A DNA stretch of 64,000 nt from Phorcus lineatus. Taxonomy: Eukaryota; Mollusca; Gastropoda; Trochida; Trochidae. This document shows positions 12,965-24,800 of the stretch, piece after piece (within the stretch, counting starts at the first letter, position 1; each line of letters opens with the position of its first letter). A program made the translations under genes and the position numbers. The stretch is from assembly GCA_921293015.1 (NCBI GenBank), contig OV121086.1, positions 46,455,402 to 46,519,401 on the forward strand, in the 5' to 3' direction. The notes under the pieces are model-generated. The model made no database searches and was not told the DNA's origin. It worked only from the letters and a program-made list of their open reading frames with translations.

Positions 12965-15041
12965 AGGTCATTAGGGTAATGTGGGTTTTCATGGTTGGTA
13001 ATTACCAAAAAGCAGATGGTATGGATTTGAGGAGTGCAACTTAAGAGATATGGATAATAAATAAATAACATGGTGTTTTGCGTTTCCTTTTATTACTCAA
13101 GCAAGATATGTAATTCTAACAGTTCATTTATCCAAAATAGGCTTTGTGAATGCATCCCAAACACATAATAATGATTTTCTTTTTACAAGGAAAATTGAAA
13201 AAAAGTGCAAATTTGAAAGGCATTGAGAAATAAGTTATAACTTAATTCAAAATCCGTTATGCGCGAAGGGGTCACCCTGTATCTACGCCTTAGCTGGATG
13301 ATTCGTGTACACTTGCGTTGCCATGGCAATTTAGAATTGATAATAAAATTTATGCAATGAATAAAATCGTAAGAATAGTAATATCTACCTCATATTTAGC
13401 ATTGCAAACAATATGAAATTAATAATTTTAACTATCATTAAATGTATTTTCATTTTTACATTGTAGGGTTAACGATACATAGATTTATCGTGATAGTTCC
13501 TGTGCCGATAGTACTTTATCGAAAAAATCGTTAGCATCGTTAGCATGTCTAACTATGGGTAGTTTCGATAGTTAAGTCAATTAAAAAGTTTATATGAATC
13601 TATAGGTGAAATTCGCTGACAAGTGACAACTGCAAATTTTAGAATTTAAAAAATGCTTGGACAAATCCCTGACAGCTTGATGGTTTAACCGGAGAAGGCA
13701 AGAATTATTATTCTTGTTGCTGTATGCTTGTATAATCGTAAGGAAACACACACACTGTTTATTCTTGAATTGTTTATTAGTGTATTGATGAACTATCGCA
13801 ATGGTAAGTTGCAATAGGCAAAATAATCTACATGTAGTACCTTGAAATCGCATAGTCTCTTGTGGGTCAACTGTCACCCCTCTTACATAGCATACCTAGT
13901 ATGCATAAGGATGCTTATTATTGTGCTTAACATAAATATATCATTTGTGACATATGTACATATAGCGTGTTGAATGGTCGTATTGAAATTATAGCTCATT
14001 AAAATGCAAAGCTTGAATCAGATGAAAAACATTATAAATTTTTAAATCATTTTAAGGTGTATAAACTACACAATTGTTTAAGGGAATTTAAAAATATATA
14101 TAAATGAAATATTGATGAAACATTAAAACTTTAACTGAGTTTCAAACTACAAAATGATAGCCACTCATTTTAGGTAAATGTTTTATGTCGGCCTCGTGCT
14201 TTAACTATAATAGTTCAGGGCAAAACTACTTTATTGCAAAACACATGATGGTTGAGGCTACTCTATTTCTTAAATATAACATGCTACCAATAAAAAGTGT
14301 TCCTGCCCTTAAAGAATTCTCAGCCAAACAACTTCCTAACAACCCAGGCCACTATTCACCTAACATTCCACTATCACACTGACCTTAGAAATTTGATAAA
14401 ATAGGCAAACATTGACGAATAAGCGTCAATCGGGTGTTGGTCGTTCTTAGGGTATCGGTCCCCTTATCAGCCACTGAAGTTAACATTGGGATTTAGATTA
14501 AATCATGCCTGGAAACTTACAGAAACTTCAATGGAATTTTACAGGTCTTCTGTGGCGATGATATAATCCTTGATGATTTAACAACTCTTTAACTAAGCTG
14601 TCATCAGTGCCTACCATTTTCAGTCTGAAATATTTGTTCTCATCAGTGCCTGAAAACCGATTTATCCAACAAAATCCTATACCAAATGCACAAAAAAGTA
14701 ATAAGCGCTCGTAGAGAAATTCTCTCACTTCCTTGAATAGCAAGTTCCAGGCGTACACGTTCCTACGGTTCGAAACGTCGTGTCCACGATTTAAAGTGCA
14801 CAAAACTGTGCCAAATTGTATTTTGAGAAATTGTAAACAGGCATATGATTCGCTTAAGGATCGAATACGAGGGGAAGTCAAAACGTTCATAGAAGTGAGT
14901 ATTGATACACCCTTGAAGACATCATCATTGATATCAATATTGAGATAGGCCATCTGACGACAGTTTAAAGACATACACAACTCTTCCCGATCATTTACTT
15001 GAGATTTACAGCCTGTTGTATACAATTACCCTACTGTAATC
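12965..15041. other. Intergenic DNA, no supported gene
   Basis: Includes a 165-aa open frame on the minus strand (14528-15025) with no recognisable motif, ending just before the mariner copy. It could be chance. No splice-supported exon chain is visible. Confidence 0.4.
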
Positions 15042-15937
15042 ATGAAAAGTTCTTAAACTGAGCACCGTGCGGTTATCAAGTTTCTCACGAAAGAAGGGTG
15101 AATGCGATCGGAATACATAAACGTATGACCAATATGTATGGGTAAGCAGCCCCTCAATATTCAAATGTTGCAGAATGGTCTGGTACGTTTAAGCGAGGTC
15201 GCAGTTCCTCGGACGATGCCCCACGGTCAGAAAGGCCTACTGAAGCCATTACAGATGATATGGTTGCACGGGTCCAGGGCTTAATGATGTCCGACGGTAG
15301 AATAAAGGTGGAAGAGATATCTTCAGAGTATGGCATTTCTCGTGGAAGTGTTTGCACAATAATTCATGAGCACTTGCACATGGCCATGGTGTCTGCAGGA
15401 TTGGTGTCACGAAACTAAAATGCAAATGATCGATACCAGAGAGTTGAATCCAGTCGTGAGCTCTTGCATGGACATCTTCAATGCTGATCCCGATAACTTT
15501 CATGCCCGTCTGGCTTCATGGGATTCATCACTGGGATCCTGACACCAAGCGAGAATCCATGCAATCAATTATGACTAGTTGAAGCAATTGAGAACAGCGA
15601 TCAAGAGGAAGAGGCGCGGCATGCTGACTACTCGAGTAATGCTTCTTCATGCAACGCTCCAGTGCGGTATTACACAGGCTTCACTTCAACCATGTGGCTT
15701 TGAACAACTCAGTCAACCCCCTACAGTTCCTTTCTGGCACCGAGCGACTTTTATCAGTTTCGCAATTTGAAATCACACTTTCTTGGTACAAGATTTGGTG
15801 ATAATGATGAACTCAAGGCAGCTACTGAGGCGTGGCTGAGAGGCCAGTCTGAAGACTTCTACCGCAAGGGCATATACAGTCTCAAATAGAAATGAGCAAA
15901 GTGCATCGAGGTCCAGGGAGATTATATTGAAAAATAA
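15042..15937 (+). pseudogene. Decayed mariner-family transposase
   Basis: Joining reading frames piecewise shows similarity along a mariner transposase. N-terminal DNA-binding pieces occur at 15042-15100 (EHRAVIKFLTKEG) and 15150-15390 (helix-turn-helix-like VEEISSEYGISRGSV). Then come the pre-catalytic DPDNFHARL-type motif near 15486, the KQLRTAIKRKRRGMLTT segment near 15580, an APSDFYQFRNLKSH-type segment near 15737, the AWLRGQSEDFY stretch near 15830, and a terminal GDYIEK before the stop at 15935-15937. The copy is dead: a stop at codon 5, a shift after KEG, further stops, and an internal deletion near 15565 that removes the middle of the catalytic core. These motifs are the conserved blocks of the invertebrate mariner family as I remember them. 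Terminal inverted repeats were not located with confidence. Confidence 0.92.
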
Positions 15938-18560
15938 AATCAGTATCACAACCTTTGGCTTCTATTTCATATCCACTTTTATTAACGTATTCACTTTCTC
16001 TTGTACAGTTGAAACCATGTGGAGCATCTCGATAGGCCTACCATGTTTATATCAACAAGTGTAGTGTAAAATTGTAATATCCAGAGTGGCGCATTCACGG
16101 TAGAAATTATATCATTTATAGTACGTGTATAATATGTACATGGTCATCAGCGAGAAATGTAAAATGTTTATACTATGTTTCCAAAAGTTTATAAATGATC
16201 AAGTCACCTAAACCTAGTCATATATTTGTAAATGTTATTTTCCTATAATGATTTTTAAAAAATCTATTTAACAAGTCAATCTGACAATTAAGATTGTCAT
16301 ATACAAGGTTTATTTCATCGAGTCATTGGTAAAGTTAAATATTAGATATCAGCTTTACCTATGTCACGAGATGAAATAAGCCTGCTAGTCATATTTGACA
16401 AAGTTCGGTAGGTATTCTTTTCATTATATCATCCAACAAAGACATTAGAATTATTTCATATGAGCAAAGTTACTTTTATAAGTCACACAGTAGAAAATAG
16501 TTCCGGCAACTGACCAGATACCATATATTATATCGGCACCGGTCACAGTGAAAATAAAATATATCGTTACTGAAGCTTGAAAGAGAGTTCATTTTACACA
16601 TAAATCCTATTTTTATCGCTCTTTATAAATAACTTTATTGTAAATGATAAATGTCACACATCACGTTGGACAAATAACAAATAACAAATCATAATGATAA
16701 ACAATTTGTTTTGGTTTATATATCTTGTTATCTTCCTCCTCTTCGGTTGTAAATAACACCGTCCTTAACGCTTACTACATACATGTCGTGCCATGAAAAC
16801 AAATTGTTTTCTGAAGATAGTTTACGAAAAAAAAACGTATTCCCTTGTGTTATATATCATTAGATGTCAATCACTTGATCGCTTGTTAAATACCTTATCA
16901 AACATGTCCCATTAAACAATGCACCATTTGATAAAATCTTCTTTTTGTAAGGTAAATGTACTTGTCTGCCAAAGCCTTCCTACAATAGATTATTATCAAA
17001 TTTTAATAAAACAACAGGGCAGTGAATAAATATAAATATCTGTTTTACAGACATTTCCACAAGTCAACATATACTTGTCTTACAATCAGCTGATCGCTTG
17101 TTTGTTTCCTTATCACCACCGTCGTACATACCCTGCAATTCAGCACAAACTATGTACGGGTCATGCAAAGGTCAACAACCTTCAAGTCTGACGGTACATC
17201 CAGATATATATTAACTTACCCAAGGTCAGTCGAGATAGTAGGTGTTTGTTCGATACACCCCCATGACTTATATGCACTCATACTTTGGTCCAGTTGCATC
17301 AAAACATAGATCAATAGTTGACGGGCGTGTCTTACATCAGGTTTCGGATATTCCACTCACATTGATTATAATTTTTTCAACGGAAAACTTTCCATAGTTT
17401 ATAATCCTGACCATGTCTGTGAATGCATACCTGAACCAAGTCTATTTCATTCATCAAGTCTAGAATGATCGATTCAAACACAAAGAGATCTCTTTGACCA
17501 CATTCATTTCAATGTTTCTCATCATAATATTTTTCTAAATTCTCAAATAACTGCTTGTCAGGTCTAGACTTGATAAAAAGTATGTGACTTGTTAATTTTA
17601 GTTACGCGATTTCAAATGAATTGAAAACGAAGCATCTTTATCTAGTCTAAAATCAGTTCGAGTAATAGATCTCTTTGGCAAACTTTATAATGTTAGTTTT
17701 AAACTTTAAAAAGGTTGGCAGGTCTACCAAGCTTTACTCACGGGTGATATAAATTTTAACTTTGTTCAATACTAAGATCTCCTCAAAGACTAAGTTATTT
17801 AAATTTCTATCAAATCACTGCATACAAATCCTTTTTAATAGATTATTTGCAAATCTTTGGGAGCTCTACTGAATAAAAGTTAATAAGTTAAGCTGGGTTT
17901 CTTTACAATTTATTACGGTTTGAAGGACGAACAGTTTACACACACCGAAGCAAAGTGACATAACAGGTACATATAAATAAAATATATAAAATATCAATGT
18001 CAAATGTCTACATGTTCTTAATGGCCGGTGTAGTATATTTGATATTCAATATCTGATCTGCAAATAGAACAAGGTGATGAGATGAAACACGACACATCGG
18101 TTTATCATGTCATTATTTATAACCCCTCACACGAAGATGTTACGTGATTGTAGGCCTAATGTACTTCAGAAGCACTTCAAATTGTGTAATCAGAGTTTGG
18201 TGCAGATGACGAAAGAACAAAGGAAATGGATTTTTGTATTATTTTCCGGAATTACTTGTAAAAATAATATTCTTACAAATCAAAAATAAAAGTTTAAAAA
18301 GTGTTGCTTAATTAAAGGCGTTAGTTTTGTCAATATAGACATAGATATATCCACGTAAGCAAATTTCTCTCAGAATTTATCAATCAATATATTGATCAAA
18401 TTCTGTCACAGACGGTGGTGGTTATTATGCTAAAGGATATTATGCTACGCAACCTCATTGAGGGGTGGTCAAACCGTTCTTTAATTTTTTATCAAAGGTT
18501 TTTAGAAATCAATGGGAGACATGATGCTTTCGTAATAATATATTCATATGCGATTAATTA
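15938..18560. other. Intergenic DNA upstream of TBC1D25
   Basis: AT-rich with no recognised gene. Contains a short 'acaaataacaaataac' direct repeat near 16670. The 60-codon open frame at 18107-18289 has no motif. Confidence 0.45.
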
Positions 18561-18654
18561 ATATCCTAGCATGCGCTCTTCCATTGCCACGTTTGGAACA
18601 TTAACCATTCAGATACAAAAACAATGTGCCCTATTGTTTGCAATGGACGGTTCC

Positions 18655-18744
18655 AGGCGACTTCCGGGTCGTGACATCATACCGAGGCTGCGAAGCAATA
18701 TGGCTGATGATGAAGAGCGAAGGAAAACGAGTCGTCATATGTAA
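18655..18744 (+). promoter_or_regulatory. TBC1D25 proximal promoter/5' UTR with a short upstream ORF
   Basis: An ETS-type CTTCCGG at 18661-18667, an ATF-like TGACATCA at 18672-18679 and a YY1-like AATATGGC at 18698-18705 cluster 100-150 bases before the start codon. A 14-codon upstream ORF runs 18700-18744 (MADDEERRKTSRHM, then stop). It is out of frame with the main start at 18809 and ends before it. Site assignments are by eye. Confidence 0.45.
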
Positions 18745-18808
18745 CTTAAACGCCACTCTTCACCTATGACATTCATTTGACAGGTCGAAAATTTGCCTGT
18801 AACTGAAA

Positions 18809-21800
18809 ATGGCCGGATTTTATAATTTGGAAAACCGGGAGGTGATACGCGTTAAAGTGAAGGTAATAATTCATTTTTGTTGGCCCACGTCAATCGTCGT
18901 CGCTTGTTTCGTCTGCTTCCAATATTGCTTTTTCGTTGAGACTCGCATTCACTCTTCGTCTCTTTCTATTTATTAAAATAATACCTTTTAGTTTTTGTAT
19001 TTTATCATTTTACTTTTGAAACATATATTTTTCGTTTTATCACGTTCACGCTTTTTAAGATAGACACTGATTAACCTGTTTAAATTATATCTTTCTGAGA
19101 TATAAGGGCTGGATCTTGTCACATTCTAAATTAATACAAATGAAAACGAACATCTTTATCTTTTATTTTCGCACTGTCATTCTATATTTCCATAATTATG
19201 AATTTATAAATCCTACATAAGGAAGCGAATAGCCTTTGTTCCACCTATGTAAAACCCGGCTAGGAAAAGGTAAACATCATGTGATTATCATTCATAATTG
19301 TCTCATATGATGTTGATAATAAATTAAGTTTATTTGTATGATTTTATCTCTCCATGATGTAAGATTTTATGAACCTGGCATATCAAGAGGTGCATATGTG
19401 TTACCAAAATCATAATTGTGTGACAGCACATTGTTTTGTTTATCGAGTATTGCATTGACATAGAGAATAATGCTGAAATTGTCTTGTTTCATTTTTTTAA
19501 AATTACACACATCAGCTTTTCATTTAAACTGATAATCAGATTTAGCTTTTAAAACTATGAACTCAGAATTTCATATCTAATGACTTAGAAATGACATTTT
19601 AAAAATAATTTTCTAAAAAATAACTGATATTGAATAATCAAACTGGATATTTTATCAGGATCAAGTATTTGTTTTATAGATATCTAGATTAAATGAAGTT
19701 GTAATCAGATAATAGAAATTTACATCTTTTATACCCAATAATTGATCCGTGTTATTCCAAGACATTCATCACTATCAATTTGTTTATCTTGAGGGGACAA
19801 TTAGCAGACGAAAGTCTGTCCAAACAATCAAACAGTGTTACTCCCTCATCATCCAGATTTTCAAGGGAACAATAGGTTTTTACTAAGTGATGTTTGCCTT
19901 TTAATACAAACGAGATTTCAAGTCGCCAGTTGCCATTAGCATTGTTCTTGTGACAGTGACATATTGCAGTGTTTCAGAAAATAGATTGTTTTCTTGATCT
20001 GTAGCAGGGTCACAAAGTCAACACAATATGAGTACAGGGTTTGGTTTATTTATTGATTAACAAAGGGGATGCAATAAAACCCTGAAACAATTATCGCAAC
20101 AATATAATTATAATGTTCAGCATTTGTAGAGTATACATGGGTATATCAACATTCTTATTGTCGATATATTACACTGCAAAATATTTACTTTGCGTCCAAA
20201 CACTACAAAATTATGAGATGTATAAAAGTAACTTGCATGTCCTCGAGGGCAAAAACTCCTGACTTGACCATAAAAACACCTTACATGATAATGACGACAA
20301 TCCTTGCATGTTTAATGATGTTATACAATATTTACCTTTAAATCTTTATAAAAAGGTGAGATGATAATTCATGTCATACAATACATAAAAATGAAAGATA
20401 TGATATTTATATTGTAACAACATATAGTTAATATAGTGATAGAAATGATGCATATTAAAAGAGATAATTTATGATTATTTTATTGCCCTGATGACTGTAA
20501 TATCTTATTTGATATATGTTATGGATTTATGATTATTCATATTTGCCTCATTTCTACCTTAGTTTTTATAAATGGTTTAAGATATGATTTTGTAGCCTGA
20601 TTTGATAGTTCGATTGTCTTTGTAAATCTTATTGTGTCCATCTTATTTGATGACTGTGCAACATGTCAGGGTGCGTATTTGAATATGCCAATCATGACTA
20701 GTGTTGTCATGATTAGGTGAATGCAGTAGTAATGAGACTAGAACTTATATATATAACTGATTTTTATCTTTGCAATCCTTGTGTTTCAACTTCCATGTAA
20801 AGCTAAAATCAAGCAACTTATGAAAACATATCAACAATTAACGAGAACATATAAGCAGCCTTGGTAAGCTGAAAGTTATTTACACAGATATTTCAGTGCC
20901 TTTTAAATGCTGTATTAAAGATGGAGAAGTTGACTCTTTGCAATTTTGAAAGTTTAGTAGCAATATCTAATTACATAAACAGACATATATATATCCCTGT
21001 CACAGATCCATCATTCATATGTGGAAGACAACAAAAGTAAGGAAATAAAACCAAACTAGTAAAACCAGGGTTATGCTTGTTGGTTTTTTTTATAATTCTG
21101 TATTTATAGATTTTAAATCTTTCTTCTTTTATAAATACATAATACTAGTAACTTGTGAATCAATAGTCCCATATTGAATCAGTCCACACAAAAAAGTTCT
21201 ATTCAGTATGAGTATTCCATGATGATTCAAGAAACAGTTCTACAGAGCTAGCAGAACAGAACAGAATTTTATTCTTATGAATCATACTAAATGATATACA
21301 TAAATATTATCATTCATAATGTGCAAATAAGGTTTAGGACAAGTTTAGGACAAATCTAGCAAAACTTTATGATTTGAGTAATAGACGGGTATAATCTGCT
21401 TTCGTAAGTGAGGATTAGGACAACTTTAGGACAAACCTAGCAAAACTTTGATTTCAGTAATAGAGGGGTATAATCTGCTTTCGTAAGTGAGGATTAGGAC
21501 AACTTTAGGACAAACCTAGCAAAACTTTGATTTCAGTAGTAGTGGGGTATAATCTGCTTTCGTAAGTGAGGATTAGGACAACTTTAGGACAAACCTAGCA
21601 AAACTTTGATTTCAGTAATAGAGGGGTATAATCTGCTTTCGTAAGTGAGGACAAGGACAACTTTAGGAGTTAAAAGAAACCTAGGAAAAACTTAAGATTT
21701 GAGTGATAGAGGGGTATAATCTGCTTTCGTAAGTGAGAAAAATCTGTCATTATATGGGTTATCACAAAAATAAGAGGGAAGTATTATAATTATTAAGTTT

Positions 21801-24800
21801 TATAAACACTTAGTACTCGTAACATGTGAAACAATAGTTCCAGAGGTATAAATCAGTCCCAATAAAGAGGCTCTACTCAGTATGGGTGTTTCAGGGTGAT
21901 TCATGAATTTCACAGTTCTACTTAGCTTGCAGCTCATATAATTTGTCTCCGTAGTAAGCTTATGTTCATGTTAACTTGCCTCTAGCAGGATTATTAATAA
22001 ATCTCTGCCCAGGCTAATCGTTAGCGATCATTGAATCTTTGTTATTTCAAGGCATCTATCACTACTCATTTGTATATCCTGAAGGGACAAAGAAGACATA
22101 AGAATCTATCTAAACAAACATGTAGTGTTACTCGTTAGTGTTCAAGATGTTACAAAGGAATAATAGGTATTACTAGGCACTATGAGGCCAATGATTCCGG
22201 CTAACCTAGAGGCCAGCTGCTTTGTTTTGTTGACAGTCACATAATACTTTGTTTCAGAAGTGTGATGGCAAGCTTCAGCCAGAATATAAGAAATTTTCTG
22301 TGGATCCCCAGATCACTTCCTTTGAGATGCTCCAAGGAATACTGGCAAGAGCATTTGACATTAAAGGGTAGGTAGCTTGTTTTAGGTGCATTTTGAAGAT
22401 AGTAATATCAGTCTATGATATAAGCCTGAACAGATTTGCCTAAAAATAAGCCAGCTTGAATATGAATTAAAATAACTCAAAATGATCCAGTACTGTCCAG
22501 TGCAAAAGTCAAACGGCTAACGGCTGTAGGTTGGTCCCTTTTTTTATGCACTGTGGATATTGACCCAGATTACAGGAATCAGATATTTCTGAAGATCTGC
22601 TGTTTGCTGTAACTTTGAAACAGTTGCACTTAGTACATCTTGACTCTGAATATTTTTTTACTGAATTATCTTGGTAAATACTCTCTTAGGAAGATACTAC
22701 ATGTGGTGTTATTTTTATACAACAATATTGAACCAGTGTAATACAGCTTCATATATGACATCACACTAGTGTGCAGCTGTGACTTTACCATCCAAGGATC
22801 AATTTCTCAAAGCTCCTGAATCTTAAAAATCTTAGAAAATGGTTATTGTTTGAGGATTTTTTTACAAGTAATTGGCAGAATACTAGGCTCTTATTTCATT
22901 TAGTACAAAGTTTTCAAACTCACTAATTATTTGTTATTAAACTCCCTTTTTGTTATAACATTCCAAATCATTTACATGTTTGATATGGATGGTATTTCCT
23001 GATATGTTGATTAGTATCCTCCATAATATGTGTCTCAATCTTGTTACCAGTTTTGCTTATGTTATTTCAGGGACTTCACAGTTGGCTATCTGGCACCAGA
23101 CTCGGAAGGCCAGGACGTGTACCTGAGTATGTTGTCTGACTGGGACATGGACGCAGCCTTCCAGTGTGCCTCCGATCCTTGTCTCAAACTCAAGGTGGAC
23201 CTCAAACCTTTCGAGGAAGGTGTGAATTGTTTTTTTCCATTGCCTATGCTTTTTTTTATACATACACCTGTAATACAGTATTGCAAAACTTCTCAATTTA
23301 TAATGATCCAATTCATATCACGTTTGACTTGGGGTAAACCAAAACTGTAATAAGGAAAACCTACAAACATATCAGGTATACACAGTTTATTGATTTATAA
23401 ACAGTCATGACTTATCTACGTAACCATTAAAAACATAAAAATTTCATTGTAAAAATATATTTGAGTGTTTTAGAACTCAATGCAGAGTGATGTCACAAGA
23501 AGTTTTCTTTTGTATTTCAGGTTTGGATGACTGGGACGTGATCGCCCCTGCTGACATTCCACAACACAAAGTGACCAACATACTGGACAAGGCGTCCCTC
23601 CTTGGGACCATCACTGGGACCATCACTTCTCAAGTGGGTCGCACGGTCAACACTGTACAGAGGGCCATGGGTTAGTCAGTTCTTTACTATAACTATTGTC
23701 TTAAATTGAACATGAGCTTACAACTCGAAAACAGGGTGGGAAATAGGGTTTGAAAAGTTTCTAATTATGTATTTTGGCCATTGGCCTCATATCATATATT
23801 AAACTTGTCTGTCTGTCTCTGATTGTCCATCTGTCTGAAAAGTTTCTAGTCTTAAAGTTTGTTGTTTCTAACTTACAGGTTGTTAATTGACCTCATTTCA
23901 TACAATGATGAAGATTTAACCAAAAAATCCAAAACAATGCTTCCTCAGATTTGTCTTTGCATATGTTAAGTAAAGCAAGCATTCAGCATCTTTGATTCCA
24001 CTTGAGATGAGAGCTTGTAAACATATATATTTTAGTCTAGGCACTACAAATTATTAATTTAGACATGCACAGGAAGGTATTTCATTATTTTGAGGATACA
24101 AAATAAACAACAAATGTGTTTTCTTAATTATTGAATCTTTTCAAATTGAAATTTCCTTTTTCCAGGTCTGAAGCTGTCTGATGAAGAGTTGTACCGGCCA
24201 TTGAAGCCTCCCATGTCAGACATGGAATTCCATAATTACCTTGACTCCGGGGGGTTCATGCTCAAACCACAAGAGTTCCGCCTTGCCATCTATCAGGGTG
24301 GTATTGAGCCTTCGCTCCGTCGTGTCACATGGCGCCATTTACTCAATATCTTTCCGGCAAACTTGTCTGGCAAGGAGCGGTTTGATTATCTGAAGGGAAA
24401 GGAAAGAGAATACTACCGCCTGAGAGATGAATGGAAAGAGAAATTTAGCTCGAACACAGCCACCGAGGAGGTGAAGTATGTGGCCTCCATGGTGAAGAAG
24501 GATGTTCTAAGGACGGACAGAACACACAAGTTCTATGGAGGTGGCGATGACAATAAGAATGTTTTGTCTTTGTTCCATATTCTTGTGACCTACTCCTTGT
24601 GTCATCCCAATGTGTCGTACTGCCAGGGAATGAGTGATCTCGCCTCTCCGATCCTGGTCTCTCAGAAGGATGAGGCCCAGGCATATCTGTGTTTCTGTGG
24701 GCTCATGAAGCGTGTTGAGGTTAACTTCCTCCCGAGTGGTGCAACCATCATGACCAAGTTCAACCATCTTGGCACCTTGCTGCAGCTGCACGACCCTGAG

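Larger units (their letters stand above)
18863..22257. other. TBC1D25 intron 1
   Basis: Bounded by a GTAATA donor and a TTTGTTTCAG acceptor. Holds two nested pairs of direct duplications and a 79-bp tandem array (separate entries); the rest is AT-rich without recognisable exons. Confidence 0.85.

Noticed and set aside
14528-15025. 165-aa minus-strand open frame beside the mariner copy
   Set aside because: No recognisable motif, not part of the transposon, and a length reachable by chance over this much sequence. Expression data or a protein search would decide.
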